NCBI GenBank assembly: GCA_009602735.1
Contig: WELA01009928.1
Location: 480,925 to 544,924 of the forward strand
Source of the DNA: Mesotaenium endlicherianum
Lineage: Eukaryota > Streptophyta > Zygnematophyceae > Zygnematales > Mesotaeniaceae
DNA: 64,000 nucleotides
Direction: 5' to 3'
This document shows, piece by piece, positions 1-10,972 of this stretch. Numbering within the stretch: the first letter of the stretch is position 1; each line of letters begins with the position of its first letter. A model generated the notes under the pieces. That model was not told where the DNA came from, did no database searches, and saw only the letters and a program-made list of their open reading frames with translations. Made by a program: the position numbers and the translations under genes.

Positions 1-126
1 GGGGGGCAGGGGTAGAAAGGGGGTATACTTCCCATTCATAAGACGTACACTATACCGTGAGCTGGCATGAGAAGAGAGGGAAGGGCAAAGGAAGGATGTG
101 GGGGGGGGACGAGGGGGGGGGTAGAC

Positions 127-360
127 CTTGGCACAAGTGAAGGGCAGCAGAGAGAGCTGCACGCCCAGCAGGCGCCACAGGCACGGCTTCTCCGCCCCGT
201 GGATGTGCAGCTCCACCTCCACCTCCTGCCTCAGGTCCTCGCTCGAGTCCACCCTGCCGCTCCCATCATGAACCCCACCCCCAATGATGAGATACTGACG
301 TACTCACTTAGCAAGCAGATGCACTTTGTGAAGCAACATAGGCACGCATGCGTGCGCGCG

Positions 361-398
<38 letters not shown>

Positions 399-3300
399 GA
401 GAGAGAAAGAGAGAGAGAGAAAGCCCTCGGGGGTAGAGAGGGGGAGAGAGGGAATGTGTGGGGGTGTGCCTGGCTCTGCCTTTGGAGCCCTTCTTCTTGT
501 TGCGCACGCCGCCCGAGCGCTCCAGCTCCAGCGCCTTGAGCTTGTTCTTGTACAGCGGCGTCTGCTTCGCATGCTCTACCGCCTGCACACCCATGCGCCC
601 TTCCCCCCCCCAAGGATGTCAACATCACCTCGTTCTGCTGCTTGCACACCAGGTGTGCACGTGCCTGCACTAACAGTCTCATCTGTGCAGATAGTGGGAG
701 CAGCAGCTGGCGGCAGGGCGGCGGCAGCCGTTGCTGGTACCTGGTTGTAGCGGAGCCAGTCATTGAGATACTGGAAGGCCGAGAGCAGCACCAGCAGGCC
801 CAACAAGATTGCTCGCGTGTCCTGCAGCCCCATTCACGCGCGCGACGCACATGCTCAGACAGGAGATGGTGGATGGGTGGCACACCCCAACGACGACCGA
901 GGAGCCAACCAGACGGCAATGCATGACCACCCTCAGTTGCCCGAGATAGCCCCCTCGACCATGACTGGTTCTCCTCCAGGCCAGGGATTGCCTGTCACGC
1001 GTGTGCAAGCACGCGGCCAAGAGCGATCAAGTTCAAAGAGCTGTAACGAAGAAGCAGTAGCAGCAGCTCCCACAAGAGTTCGACAGAGGTGGAGCTGGCT
1101 AGGTGCAACCCCAAGCTAGAGCCTTACGGGGACAAGAGCGAGCAGAAGAGTCTAGAAAGTCAAACGTGCGTGCAACCATAAAAGGAGTAGGGAGCCAGCC
1201 AGGTTGCCTCTTTAAAGGTAGAAATTTGGTAGCAGGAGAAGAAGAAGGAGGAAAATGTGGAGCGGTGGACTGATGTAGACCTGGACCTAGACTTGAAGAG
1301 TAGAGCCAGAGTCAGAGCAGAGGTAGAGCTAGAGCTGGAGCCAACATAAAGCAAGACCCATGAATAGAGCTGGACCCAGAGCCAGAGAAACATCAACAGG
1401 CAGAGGCAAAGGCAGAGCCAGAGCCGGGACGGGAAGCACTGTGCGACACGGCAGGTGAGGCCAGCGCTTTCCCACGCTGCCTGCCATGGAGGCTCTGCAT
1501 GGCGGTGAGTGAGTGGCGGGCGAGAGGAGCGTGTGGGGTCGTACCGTCTTGGGAACGTAGTAGGCCTGATAGTAGCGCGCCGTGTTGTACAGGTACTGTA
1601 CAACCCCCGTCAATACCAACACCACCACCACAGCCCGACACACTTCACAGGGGTCAGCCAGCCAGTGAAACCGGGAGAGGTAGCACAGGTGTGTCCGGCA
1701 GGGAGAGGGTCATGGATGCGAGAAGGAGCAGGAATGTGAGGTGGCAGAGACAGGAGCCACTGTGGCTTGCACAGAGAGCAAGCACACCTTCTGGAAACAA
1801 CTTGCAGACAAGACTCCGGATGCAAGGGTAATCTCTTCGCGGTGGAAGTCTAGCCAAAACAAGGACGGAAGACGAAAAATGACAGCGTGGCATCCAGGGA
1901 GCTAAAATATGCAACGTGGAGAGAGCATGCACGAGGACGACTAAAGAGTTCAAGATAAGGCTGAGGCATAAGCAAACGTGTTTCAACTCACTTACAGGTA
2001 TACTAGCTCATGTCTCTACTACACTTGATTCAGTCAGTGGGTCTAGAGAGGAAAAAGGAGAGGGGCAAAAAGCTGCGAGGTCTAAGGAGCGGGCGAATTG
2101 TAATGTGCTCACTTGCTCAGGGTGAGCCAGCGCGTAGTCATATTGCTCGCGCTTTTCCGCGTCGTATAAGATCTGCAGCAACCCCCTCGTGCCCCAGAAT
2201 CTCATCAGCCGGGATGAGGCTGCACTCCATGGCTGCTTGATGGCCCCTAATGCCCCCTCACAGCTATGCATCATAAGTGCTCCTCACTCAGAAGGCCACA
2301 CTCAGTTGCACATTACCACCAACAAGCAGGTGGTACTCCTCACACGTCAAAGACTCAGGCCTGTGCTTGAGAATGAGGAGACTTTGTGCCCCTTCTGCTG
2401 GTTGTGAAATCAGAAGGTCTACTGAGCAGGTGTTGGATAGAGAGTGGTACAATGCACACATACAATGTGTGTAGGCTATACACATGTCAACAGTTTTACA
2501 TGATCCTTAGAAACCGTTACATTCAGCATCATCTCCACATGTACCCAGTAACTCCCACAGCACTGGCGTAGGTCGTCCAGATGAGAGCTGCAGCTGGGAG
2601 TACAATTCATTCAGATCAAGTGAGAGGAACACATCTCAGAAACGGAAGAAGCATGAGTGAGGAGGCTGACCTCATAGGCAGTGGCAATCTTGGAGAATGT
2701 AAGCTCAGCCGTAGGATCGTCGGGATTCTTGTCAGGATGGCTAGCCAAATAGCAGAGGAGAAGTTTACGAGCACAATCCTCAGCAAATGGCAATGTTTGC
2801 CTCTATAGCATACAAAAACGGCGGAGTGCTCCTGTCCCAGTCGGGCCAGGGCGTAATTGGCTGTGGCATAGACTGCAAGCTATATACTAGTCACAGAAAC
2901 TCACAAACACACTCATGTAATCAATGTTGATTCATGTACATTCTGAGCAGCCAGAAGAGAAAAACATAGCACAAAGTTAACAGAAGGGTCCTATATACAG
3001 AAGCGCAGCCAAGCTAAGGACTCTATATCTGGCAGTAGAGAGTCTTAGCTCGAATCATCAGCAAAGGCACTTTTGCAGAAGTTTTGTAGTGGTGTATTAG
3101 AGTGCATAAATAACTCACTGTTTCAAGGAAAGCTTGTAGTATGCTTTCTTCACATCTGACTGGTTGGCAGATTGCGTAAGCCTGCTCGTACGAGTAGGGT
3201 AGTTGATCAGGAGACTGAAGCTAAGTCAAAAGCACCTAAAGATCCTATTCCTGATTGATCACAGGTTTAAAGGTTACTGTAATGAAGGTGGTTGGCAATT

Positions 3301-3822
3301 TGTCCAAGTATACACTTTTCAAGTCCATCCTTCAAGTCGATCCTGAAATCGAAGAGACAATGTGATACATTTTCAATACCATATAACTCTCAAACGTAGA
3401 GGGCAGTGGGGGTCCACCAAAAGTTCAGCAAAGTCACTGTATATAACAGCATCTATGAGCAAGGATAACCATGAGACCAGAAGAATCATCTTGGAGTTCC
3501 CGTTCTAGCAAGAGGTGTCCGTCTCCACCTCATTAAAGATTTTCTAATGACATAGCCAGAGCCCTACCAGGCCTTGTTCACCACTTAATGTATAGCTCGT
3601 TTGTGCTGAACACGGGTTGAGCAACGGTCTACCTCCGGTGACTACAGAAGGAGGTACACTGGAAAAAATACTAGGAGAAAATGGCTACAAAGTTCCCCTA
3701 ATCCGAACGGCTTACCCAAGGAGGTCATAGCAGTCATCATCACCGCAGTAGATAGCAGAAGTCAGCCCCGCTGCCAACAGTACGAGTAGTACTTGCAGCT
3801 GGCCATACTTTATGATCCCCAT
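127..3822 (-). CDS. DNAJC25: DNAJC25-like ER J-domain membrane protein (partial, 3' end off window)
   Basis: Eight exons read on the minus strand: 3716-3822, 3119-3181, 2671-2740, 2113-2172, 1545-1595, 741-821, 470-582 and 127-253; phases agree throughout and give 224 residues before the window edge. The first exon encodes a signal peptide (hydrophobic VLLVLLAAGL) followed by YCGDDDCYDLLG, the entry to a J domain. Helix II reads DVKKAYYKLSLK, HPD lies at residues 58-60, and the domain ends with ILYDAEKREQYDYAL-HPEQ as in DNAJC25. Residues 118-144 are a transmembrane helix (AILLGLLVLLSAFQYL), then comes a lysine-rich segment. J proteins of this type stimulate Hsp70 ATPase; an ER-lumenal J domain is inferred from the signal peptide. 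All introns are GT-AG except the one after exon 7, which seems to use a GC donor at 468-469. The remaining C-terminus should lie just left of base 127. Confidence 0.88.
361..421. repeat. (CA)n / (GA)n microsatellite in DNAJC25-like intron 7
   Basis: A CA dinucleotide tract runs from about 361 to 398 and passes into GA-rich sequence to about 421. It lies in the intron between the exons at 470-582 and 127-253. Confidence 0.9.
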
Positions 3823-5415
3823 GACTACCCAAAAGCAAAGAAGGAACTTTAAGTCGGACAGGTTAAACAAAGCATCAGAAAGGAAGCAGAAGCTGCATTC
3901 GCACTTATAAGCAGCTTCGCTTCATCCTCTTGTCGTGAACGAAGCTAGTTAAGCCCTGACCCACACAGCGATCCTGCACTAGATGCACTGCTACGGACGT
4001 GCATGAGAAACTTAAGACAAACCCACCACGTTTGATCAGGCTAGAGTGTGAACTAGACGACAAAAATGATGTCGAAGCAGGCGAGGGAGTACGGGTGAGC
4101 TGCTGTTCGATGACGCTCAATTCGCGACAATCGGTTTGTTACGACTAAAGTGAAGGTGTGCCATTTGCTACAAGTCTTCGACATAATTTCTTAATTTGAA
4201 TGATGACAGGAAATAAATGAATAAATAAATACTATGGAAGTGATTGGCTTTAATATGAAGAATATTTTAATATGAAGGAAAATAAGCCTACAAGAGAAAT
4301 GAAGACAAAAGTGAGGACGTCTACTTTGCGCAATTCTTCTACTTAATCTTTTCTGCTAAATATCAAAACTACGTTTTGTCGTTTCTAACCCTTCAGGGCT
4401 AATCACAATATGCTTACTAGTTTCCTTTAGTCAATCACTAAGTAGTTTGCACATCATTTCATTTATTCATGTCTCAAGCTTCATCCTAAGTAAGGGTCGC
4501 ACTATACTCGTGATATATTTGCGGATATATCATACTTTGCTTACTTGAAATGTACTTATGGCTGTGGTTCAATAAGTATGTAGTGCTCCTTATTACAACG
4601 GCTCATCGTGAGTGGCATTGAACAAATGATTTGGCAAATACAAATCATGCATATGTACAATGCCTTACAAAAATATATGCAACAACATATGACACTAGTC
4701 CGTACAACAAGTTATAAGCTTGCAATGTTTATACATAAAAGACACCCACATTCCATCGTTTACATATATAGATGTGAAAATGCACAACAAAAGTTTGCTT
4801 ACAATTCACATTCTAGACATAGTATAGTGAGGCTCATTTATCTAAAATGGAATGACATGATAAGATATTTATCATATCAGAGGTAAAAGCACAAAGGCTT
4901 GCGACAATTCCATCTGTAGGACATAATCATTGACTTATCGTGTCACCTCCAAGAGCCGCCATTTCAACGATATTGCTGTCAATCAGTTCCAAATTATGAC
5001 AACAAAAAAATATGTCACATACAACCTATGCTCAATCTAATCAGATCTCGCATCCTACTACCTGTCAGAGGCATCACTAACCATCATGATTGTGCCTGAG
5101 CAATCACTTAAGGTTGAGAGTAATAGTACTCTTTCTCGAACTTAGATTTGAATAAGGCCAATCTTATATTTGCTACTTCCTTGACGACAAAGTGAGGCTA
5201 TTGGCACATGGCGGCCATCAATAGTTGCAACCACCAACCATGGCCAAAATATTTAGTGTCTATCTTCTGTACATCATATGCGTATATGTTAAGATGCGCA
5301 TATACATATAGAGTTATGGAACACAACTGTTTGTTGAACATGTAGAGGATAGAAACCTATTATTTTTTGTTTGAAAAATAGTATGAGAAGTGTCCTATGA
5401 AAACTCCACAAACAC
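3823..5415. other. AT-rich intergenic region
   Basis: Upstream flank of the DNAJC25-like gene and downstream flank of SLBP. It is clearly more AT-rich than the exons, with short runs such as the AAATGAATAAATAAATAC around 4210. No coding exon, RNA gene or mobile element could be supported; a 92-codon open frame near 4608-4886 looks like chance in AT-rich DNA. Confidence 0.6.
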
Positions 5416-5420
5416 TTACA
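5416..5420 (-). promoter_or_regulatory. Candidate TGTAA poly(A) signal of SLBP
   Basis: TGTAA on the minus strand about 320 nt after the SLBP stop; it is the first such motif I found downstream. TGTAA is the usual poly(A) signal of chlorophycean algae. Assignment is by position only. Confidence 0.35.
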
Positions 5421-5534
5421 TCATATACAGCCATGTACTGTAACAACTTTCCACCATCAATTAATGAATAGAGTTGCTCGTAGTCCTCTTGTTTATTGCA
5501 TAGGAGGGCACTCAATTGTGACCTCCTTTACCCT

Positions 5535-5582
5535 AAGGCGCACGCTGAAGACCTCGGCGTGGTCTTCAAGGTTGTGTGCCTT
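5535..5582 (-). other. Long imperfect hairpin in the presumed SLBP 3' UTR
   Basis: Two stems are nested. The inner stem is 8 perfect base pairs (5546-5553 with 5561-5568) around a 7-nt loop. The outer stem is 9 pairs (5535-5543 with 5574-5582) with one wobble, separated from the inner stem by a 2/5-nt internal loop. It lies about 160-200 nt past the SLBP stop. It does not match the histone 3' stem-loop consensus. Confidence 0.6.
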
Positions 5583-5740
5583 TTCATATTCAATGTCCTA
5601 CTCCAAGTAATACCTGGAACTGTTCCTTTCACACAGAACACCACTTTCAAGCTGCAGTACCATAGCTTCCAGGACACCAATAAGCTAATTTGTTAGGCTA
5701 AAACCTTTCTACAATACCATGTGCATTTCTACTGACTATA

Positions 5741-7200
5741 TCACTCTAGCACTTCAGGAAGCTCTTCACCTTCTTCCACGGGGGGGTCATATTCATGAAG
5801 TAATCGCCTCCATGCTTTGACACTTCCATCCCAGCATCGCTTACTGCAAACACGATACTTGTCAGGAGTCGTAGGATCTGTCCTCGGCCTTCGTTTATTC
5901 CTGCCAATGACATGTAGTCACTCTATTATCTGCTGCACCCAAATACCGCCTCAAACTTGCCCACTGACGAATGACGAATCCATCCTCATGCAGCATGTTA
6001 GGTGAGAGGTAAAGATGTGACAGGTAGTTCCAGCATTCATTCAACTATGGCCAAGGGCACTTAGTAGAAGTATATAATCAAGCAATCAAGATGCCCAAAC
6101 TGGGACCGCCGATTAATTTACCCAATCAACGCCCACCTTTATTTCTGCCATACTTCAAAATAATCAAGCTCCCCACTGCAAGCTTTTCTCAAGTGTGAGC
6201 CAATTGCAGACACAAACAGAACATTCTAATGCTCAGATCCGACGGGTGCTGGTGCTGCTCAGCCTCTAAGTAGACAGGTCTTAAGAGGGCAGTTAAAACA
6301 GGCACTAAATGATGTGAAAAACGAGCACAAGGATTATCATATGCTTTAAAATACAAACCTGCACTCGCCAAAAATATGTCCCTTGTTAGAGTATAAATGA
6401 AATTTGTCAACATACCTGGGAAATAATTCACAGTAACGTTCATAGCCAATGGTGTTTTTACCAAAGTCGATTTGCTTCTGCCTCTGGTTTAGCTTGTGCG
6501 CATCAGTCTCTCGCAGTTTTGAATCGTGGGCTGGAGCCATCAAGCACATTCACACTGTGAGTATGGTATGAACGTTCAAAGCAAGTGGCTGTCAGAATCG
6601 AAAGTGGATCATAAGAGCCACCACTTTACGAGCAAATAATGAAGGGTGCTATTGATAATTACCTTTGGCCGCAGAAAGGACAAACTTTTTTGTTGTATCT
6701 TTGATCTCATGCTCGACGATGGATTGGCTTTGTTGGCTGGTCTTGGGAAAAGAATGAGGCGTGTCTTTTTCTCCCGTGGAACTGTTTGCAGCTGCTCTGG
6801 CCCCTTGGGAAGTTGCAGACTGTACAGCCTCCACATAGGCCTCTCTGGCTACTGTTAACTCCAAAGGATTAACGTCTTGATCCCCCCTGAGAGGAGTACC
6901 TAATGTTGTGTGGTCAATGACTTTGTCAGCCTCATTCAAGATGTTAATATTCACTTCGTCCAAGACGACCTTTCGACATTCTCTGGGCCCTTCTACCTGC
7001 GCCCGTTGTCTCCTGAGGATTGACCCTTTTGAATCTCTGAACGCGGTGTGTTGCGACACTCGGTTCTTCTTGCTGCTATCCGGTTGTACAGAATCATCTA
7101 CCCTGGTCCTCTTCTGATTCAACCTGTCCGGAGCTACACCACAATCATCACTGTCGCTACCTTTTGCATTCCGCTCAGTTCTCTCTATTGCGAAGTGCAT
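5741..7200 (-). CDS. SLBP: Histone stem-loop-binding protein
   Basis: Three exons on the minus strand, 6663-7200, 6416-6530 and 5741-5900, total 813 nt with a TGA stop, 270 residues. SLBP binds the 3' stem-loop of replication-dependent histone mRNAs and supports their processing and translation. The RNA-binding domain spans about residues 189-257 and is split over the last two exons: QRQKQIDFGKNTIGYERY, then TPDK at 229-232 (TPNK in animals, with the phosphorylated Thr), then KRCWDGSVKAWRRLLHEYDP. Residues 1-180 are polar and probably disordered, with basic patches such as KKNR and RRQR, as usual for SLBP. The start is the first ATG of the first exon; the frame stays open upstream to about 7365 without an ATG, so an upstream coding exon cannot be excluded. 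Divergent from TIM17. Confidence 0.92.
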
Positions 7201-8325
7201 GACGCACTCCGGGCAAAGACTACAATAAGAACGCCGGTGAAACCCTGAAAGCTGATATCTGCGTCTGAATATATGATGGAGTATAGATGACACCCTCTTA
7301 ATTCGCGTCTTGATTTCCAGTCTCAGCGCACTGTGTATGTAATGAGGTGGCAACTTATCGAGCAAGCGAGGTATTGACGGTTCACTTTAGAAACTGCTCT
7401 TCTGCGGCATGCCATGAGTATGCTGCTCGACGACGCCCTTTTTCAAGCATAATTTGAAGCGCGGGCTTCCCTTTTTAAAAACAGCACATTTGTGTTTGAT
7501 TTCGCGCACCTTTCAAACACATGCACAACCTTTTCCCCGCCTGCCCCACCTATCCCATGCAATCTCACGCAGCCTTCGACCTCCACCTCGGTTCCATTTG
7601 GTTGTGTGAACCAGGGTGACCTGGTGACCTGGTGCACCACCTGGTGTGCACCAGTCTCAGCGTCACGAATTCGACTTCTAGTCAACTTGTTTAAGTCAAA
7701 AGGCTTAGCTATTTCTACTGACTTCAACTGGCTTCAACCAGCTTCGGTCAGCTTTAGTATTTGTAGAATAAGCAGCGGACTTAACAAAGGTAACGTTCAA
7801 CGCTGAACAAGACATAGCATTGAGTGCAAAGGCCGTTAGAGACGTCGGCGTCCGACCAAGTTATAAGGAGCCTGCTGAAGCTGGCCGGAGCAGGCCGGAG
7901 CAGGTCGGAGCCTTCCGCTCCCGCTTATGTAATAATGGCCCATACGTAGCTGGCACGGAAGTAAGGTGCGGAATGTTCTACTTAGGAATGTCGTCGCGTT
8001 GAAATAAGCCACTTCCAGGCTAGAGACGGGCACGCCTACAATAAGTGTTGTACGCCACCTTATTGACAACCGTCGTCTTCCTCGTCTCTCCCTGGTGGGC
8101 GTGATTGATCTGCCTTTAAATTTGTATTCGTATTATGCGTCGAGGATCTTAGTGGCGTAATATGCCCCTCTCGTTTCTTTTTTGCTAAAACATTTTTTAA
8201 GGAAGGAAGTGGCCGTGATCTACCGCTGAATTGAGTCGTGCACTAGTTGTCCGTGTTAGTTATATTTGGGGTGTGGAGGAGTCACAAGAAGAGGTCGAAG
8301 TGGGACTACCAAAGCTTGGACAGGC
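7201..8325. promoter_or_regulatory. Divergent SLBP/TIM17 upstream region
   Basis: About 1.1 kb between the SLBP start on the minus strand and the TIM17 start on the plus strand; it should hold both promoters and 5' UTRs. Visible structure: an 8-bp inverted repeat CTGGTGCA/TGCACCAG at 7629-7636 and 7647-7654 within CTGGTG-rich sequence, and tandem GCCGGAGCAG units near 7875-7912. No core promoter motif could be assigned with confidence. Confidence 0.5.
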
Positions 8326-9921
8326 ATGGCTGGTGAATACGGTCGGGAGCCATGTCCTGATCGCATCTTAGATGACATTGGGGGTGCTTTCAGCATGGGC
8401 GCCGTTGGCGGATCCGCGTGGCACTTTATCAGAGGCATGAAAAATTCTCCCAAGGGTGAGCGGTTCATCGGAGGATCTCAAGCAGTGAGGCTAAATGCTC
8501 CCAGAATAGGAGGCAGTTTTGCTGTTTGGGGCGGTTTGTTCTCTACATTTGATTGCTCCTTAGTCTACATGAGGCAGAAAGAAGATCCCTGGAATTCAAT
8601 CGCAGCAGGATTCTTAACAGGCGGCTTTCTGCAGCTAAGAGCAGGGCCTCGATCTGCCCTACAATCAGCCGTATTTGGCGGTGTTCTTTTGGGATTGATA
8701 GAGGGTGCGGGTATCATGCTCAACAGAATGACTGCTAGCCTACCACCTCCACCACAGGTATGCCCTTTACCGAGCTTACTGCTGAAGGGCGTGACGTGAA
8801 GGGAGGAAAGGTTGGCGTCTTAATGTGTTGTTTAGTTTCTTGAATGAGGTTATTGGCAGATAAGCTTGGCGGATTACTTTCTTTAGTTTCTTGAAGAAGA
8901 GTGGGTTGCCACTGGGTCGTAGCATTTGGGGGCTGGGTCAGATTTGCTATAGTGACAGGGCAGTCTTGGTGCTGCCCTCAGTCTTTCTTATTCCAAAGTT
9001 GCGCTGAGCATGTAGATGAAGTGGAGGGGTGGGGGTTGTGCATCAGAGGTGCAACTGGAGCCAGTTTGCTGATCGAATTTTTAGATAATGCATATGACAT
9101 CGTGCTTACCACTCAGCTGCAGTAAGCGGTCTGTGGAGTAAATAAAGCACCAGTAGTCTGAAGGGTGAGGTCTAAGTATTCCGCACTCATGATTCATTGT
9201 TATATTAGTCTGGCTTTCTGCGTCGTGTTGCCACAAATGTAAGGCTGCGATAATACCACGAGGTCACTCCAGCTGGGAATATGCTTGCCAACTTTCCCCC
9301 CTTTTTGCATCCAATGGGACCTTAAGAAAAATAATGGAGTTCCTACAGTCCAGGATCGTGTTTCAACATTGCTGGCACAGGGTCAAAGCCGTGCAGGATA
9401 GGAACTGATCTGGTCTGGGTAGATGAGCTGCATTTGATGCCATCTTGTTCCTTTCCCAGGTGACCTTTTCAGAATGACCTGTCTGGGCTTCCTCCTTCCT
9501 GTTCACATAGAGAAAGCTCAGCCAGGGTTCTGGTCAACCGTAGCTCCAGTTTGAAGTGCACAATGCTTACCACTCCTGTTCTATTGTGCAGGGTGACGAG
9601 TCCCTCCCGAGGCTGGCTGGCGTCGGAGCTGCTGGGGGCGCAGCTGGCCAGTTCCCCAGTCCCCTCGCAGGGGTGCCTGCCTCTATCCCCTCAGCTCCCA
9701 CCACTCCCCCACCCAGCATGTCCGCAGGGCATGCAACGCAGCCCTCTTCGTCCTCGCCCTCTTCCTCGTCGTCATCGTGGTTCTCAGGCCTCTTTGGCGG
9801 AGCGAAGGAGGAGCCTCCGGCGCCAGTGCGCAGTGAGCGGCTGGATGTGTTTGAGGCGAACCCCGCCCCCCCCCCACCAGAGTTTGCTCAGGGCAGCAGC
9901 GAGTGGCTCAAGTCCAAGTAG
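8326..9921 (+). CDS. TIM17: Mitochondrial import inner membrane translocase subunit TIM17
   Basis: Two exons, 8326-8757 and 9592-9921, joined in phase 0 with GT-AG ends, give 253 residues and a TAG stop. TIM17 is a core membrane subunit of the TIM23 complex, which carries presequence proteins through or into the mitochondrial inner membrane. The Tim17/22/23 domain fills about residues 8-135 and shows [20 protein letters not shown], then [31 protein letters not shown], and [20 protein letters not shown], with four hydrophobic segments. The second exon adds a long Pro/Ser-rich tail with a poly-Ser run and WFSGLFGG; the core family is about 160-180 residues, so the tail is an extension. Upstream of exon 1 the frame is open back to 8266 without an ATG, so ATG 8326 is the start. 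Convergent with ERCC1. Confidence 0.95.
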
Positions 9922-10400
9922 AGCGGACGACATCGCAAGCTGTATGCATGCGTGCGTGCGACATGCTGTGCTGCGAGGTGCCGGGGTTCTCTCGCACGCA
10001 GCGGCTGGTTTGGCGCAGCAGCGGCTAGTCAGGGACTGGGCAACCGTGCAGCTGCTGCTGCTTCTGAAGGTCTCTGCAATCATTGTGCATGCTGACTGAG
10101 TTTTTGAGCTCAGGGCACAGAGTACATGTTTGCCAGCTGCTGTGTCATCTTGGCAGCCACCAGGTGGGTGTGTGAGCATAGCTTTAGAACAACAGCAATG
10201 ATGCGGGCCTGGTGCTCTGCCCCCGGGAATCTACGGGACTTGTTTGAATGATGGAGCCCGTGCTCCTCGAGGTCACTAGGGTCGAGGCAGCTTATACACT
10301 GGTGTTGACATGGGGATGCAGCAATGGGGCTGCAGTCTGTGCTAGAGCAGTAGTCAAATTTTTGATTTTTCATTCCCGTGCCAGATTCGGTATCTTCTGA

Positions 10401-10405
10401 TGTAA
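10401..10405 (+). promoter_or_regulatory. Candidate TGTAA poly(A) signal of TIM17
   Basis: First TGTAA seen on the plus strand after the TIM17 stop, about 480 nt downstream and still about 500 nt short of the ERCC1 3' end coming from the other side. Assignment rests on position and the known algal motif. Confidence 0.4.
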
Positions 10406-10898
10406 AAGACGAGATGCCCAGTGCGCTGGCTGTGGTAGAGGCTTCTGCCGATTGGTCGTGGTGCAACTCTATGAAGGGCATTGTTGGATCGAGCTCGTCT
10501 CAGAGGGAAGCAAGGGACTCATGACTTCTGTGGCCTGCATGAGCAAGTGGCTGAAATTTCAGCACTCGCTGCCATTGCAATAGTCTTGTCTTTCAATGAA
10601 ACTTTCCGTAAGGTACTTGCGGTGCCCTTGAAATCTTCTCACCTAGAGGTTTGCAATCTAGTGGTCTCTCTGTACCTTTTCTCAGCTATTTAGGCAGCTG
10701 CTCATTCTTTCACGTACAAATACTTGAAATCTGAGGCTTTCATTTATATGCCACGTAGTTTTCTTCACTGCGAATGGTTTCTCCCCTATGTGGTCGTTCT
10801 ACGCTGTTGGTTAAGAAGTGAAGCATGGAGCTTCATACACATTAATGCAGACGGCTTTACCCATGTGGCAAGCGCACACGCTTTATAAAAAGGCTTGC
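10406..10898. other. Short region between convergent 3' ends of TIM17 and ERCC1
   Basis: Lies between the candidate poly(A) signals of the two convergent genes. I see no exon, repeat or RNA gene in it. Confidence 0.5.
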
Positions 10899-10903
10899 TT
10901 ACA
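10899..10903 (-). promoter_or_regulatory. Candidate TGTAA poly(A) signal of ERCC1
   Basis: TGTAA on the minus strand about 70 nt downstream of the ERCC1 stop codon, a typical distance in green algae. Confidence 0.55.
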
Positions 10904-10972
10904 ATATGCATGAAATCAACAAAGAGTCAGCTCAATCAAAAGGCATGCAATTAATTTATTGCTGGGACTGTG

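Noticed and set aside
67-926. Plus-strand open frames at the left edge (227 and 94 codons)
   Set aside because: They lie opposite the DNAJC25-like exons, which have homology and splice sites; the plus frames have no recognisable motif.
1596-1643. Hydrophobic VVVVLVLTGVV stretch that looked like a second transmembrane exon of the DNAJC25-like gene
   Set aside because: The CAG acceptor at 1596-1598 joins YLYNTARYYQ directly to the J-domain exon in phase and matches the family without this stretch, so it is intron.
4608-4886. 92-codon plus-strand open frame in the AT-rich intergenic region
   Set aside because: AT-rich, no domain, no splice or regulatory context; probably chance.
5535-5582. Hairpin as a histone 3' stem-loop
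   Set aside because: Stem and loop do not fit the histone consensus, and no histone gene is adjacent.
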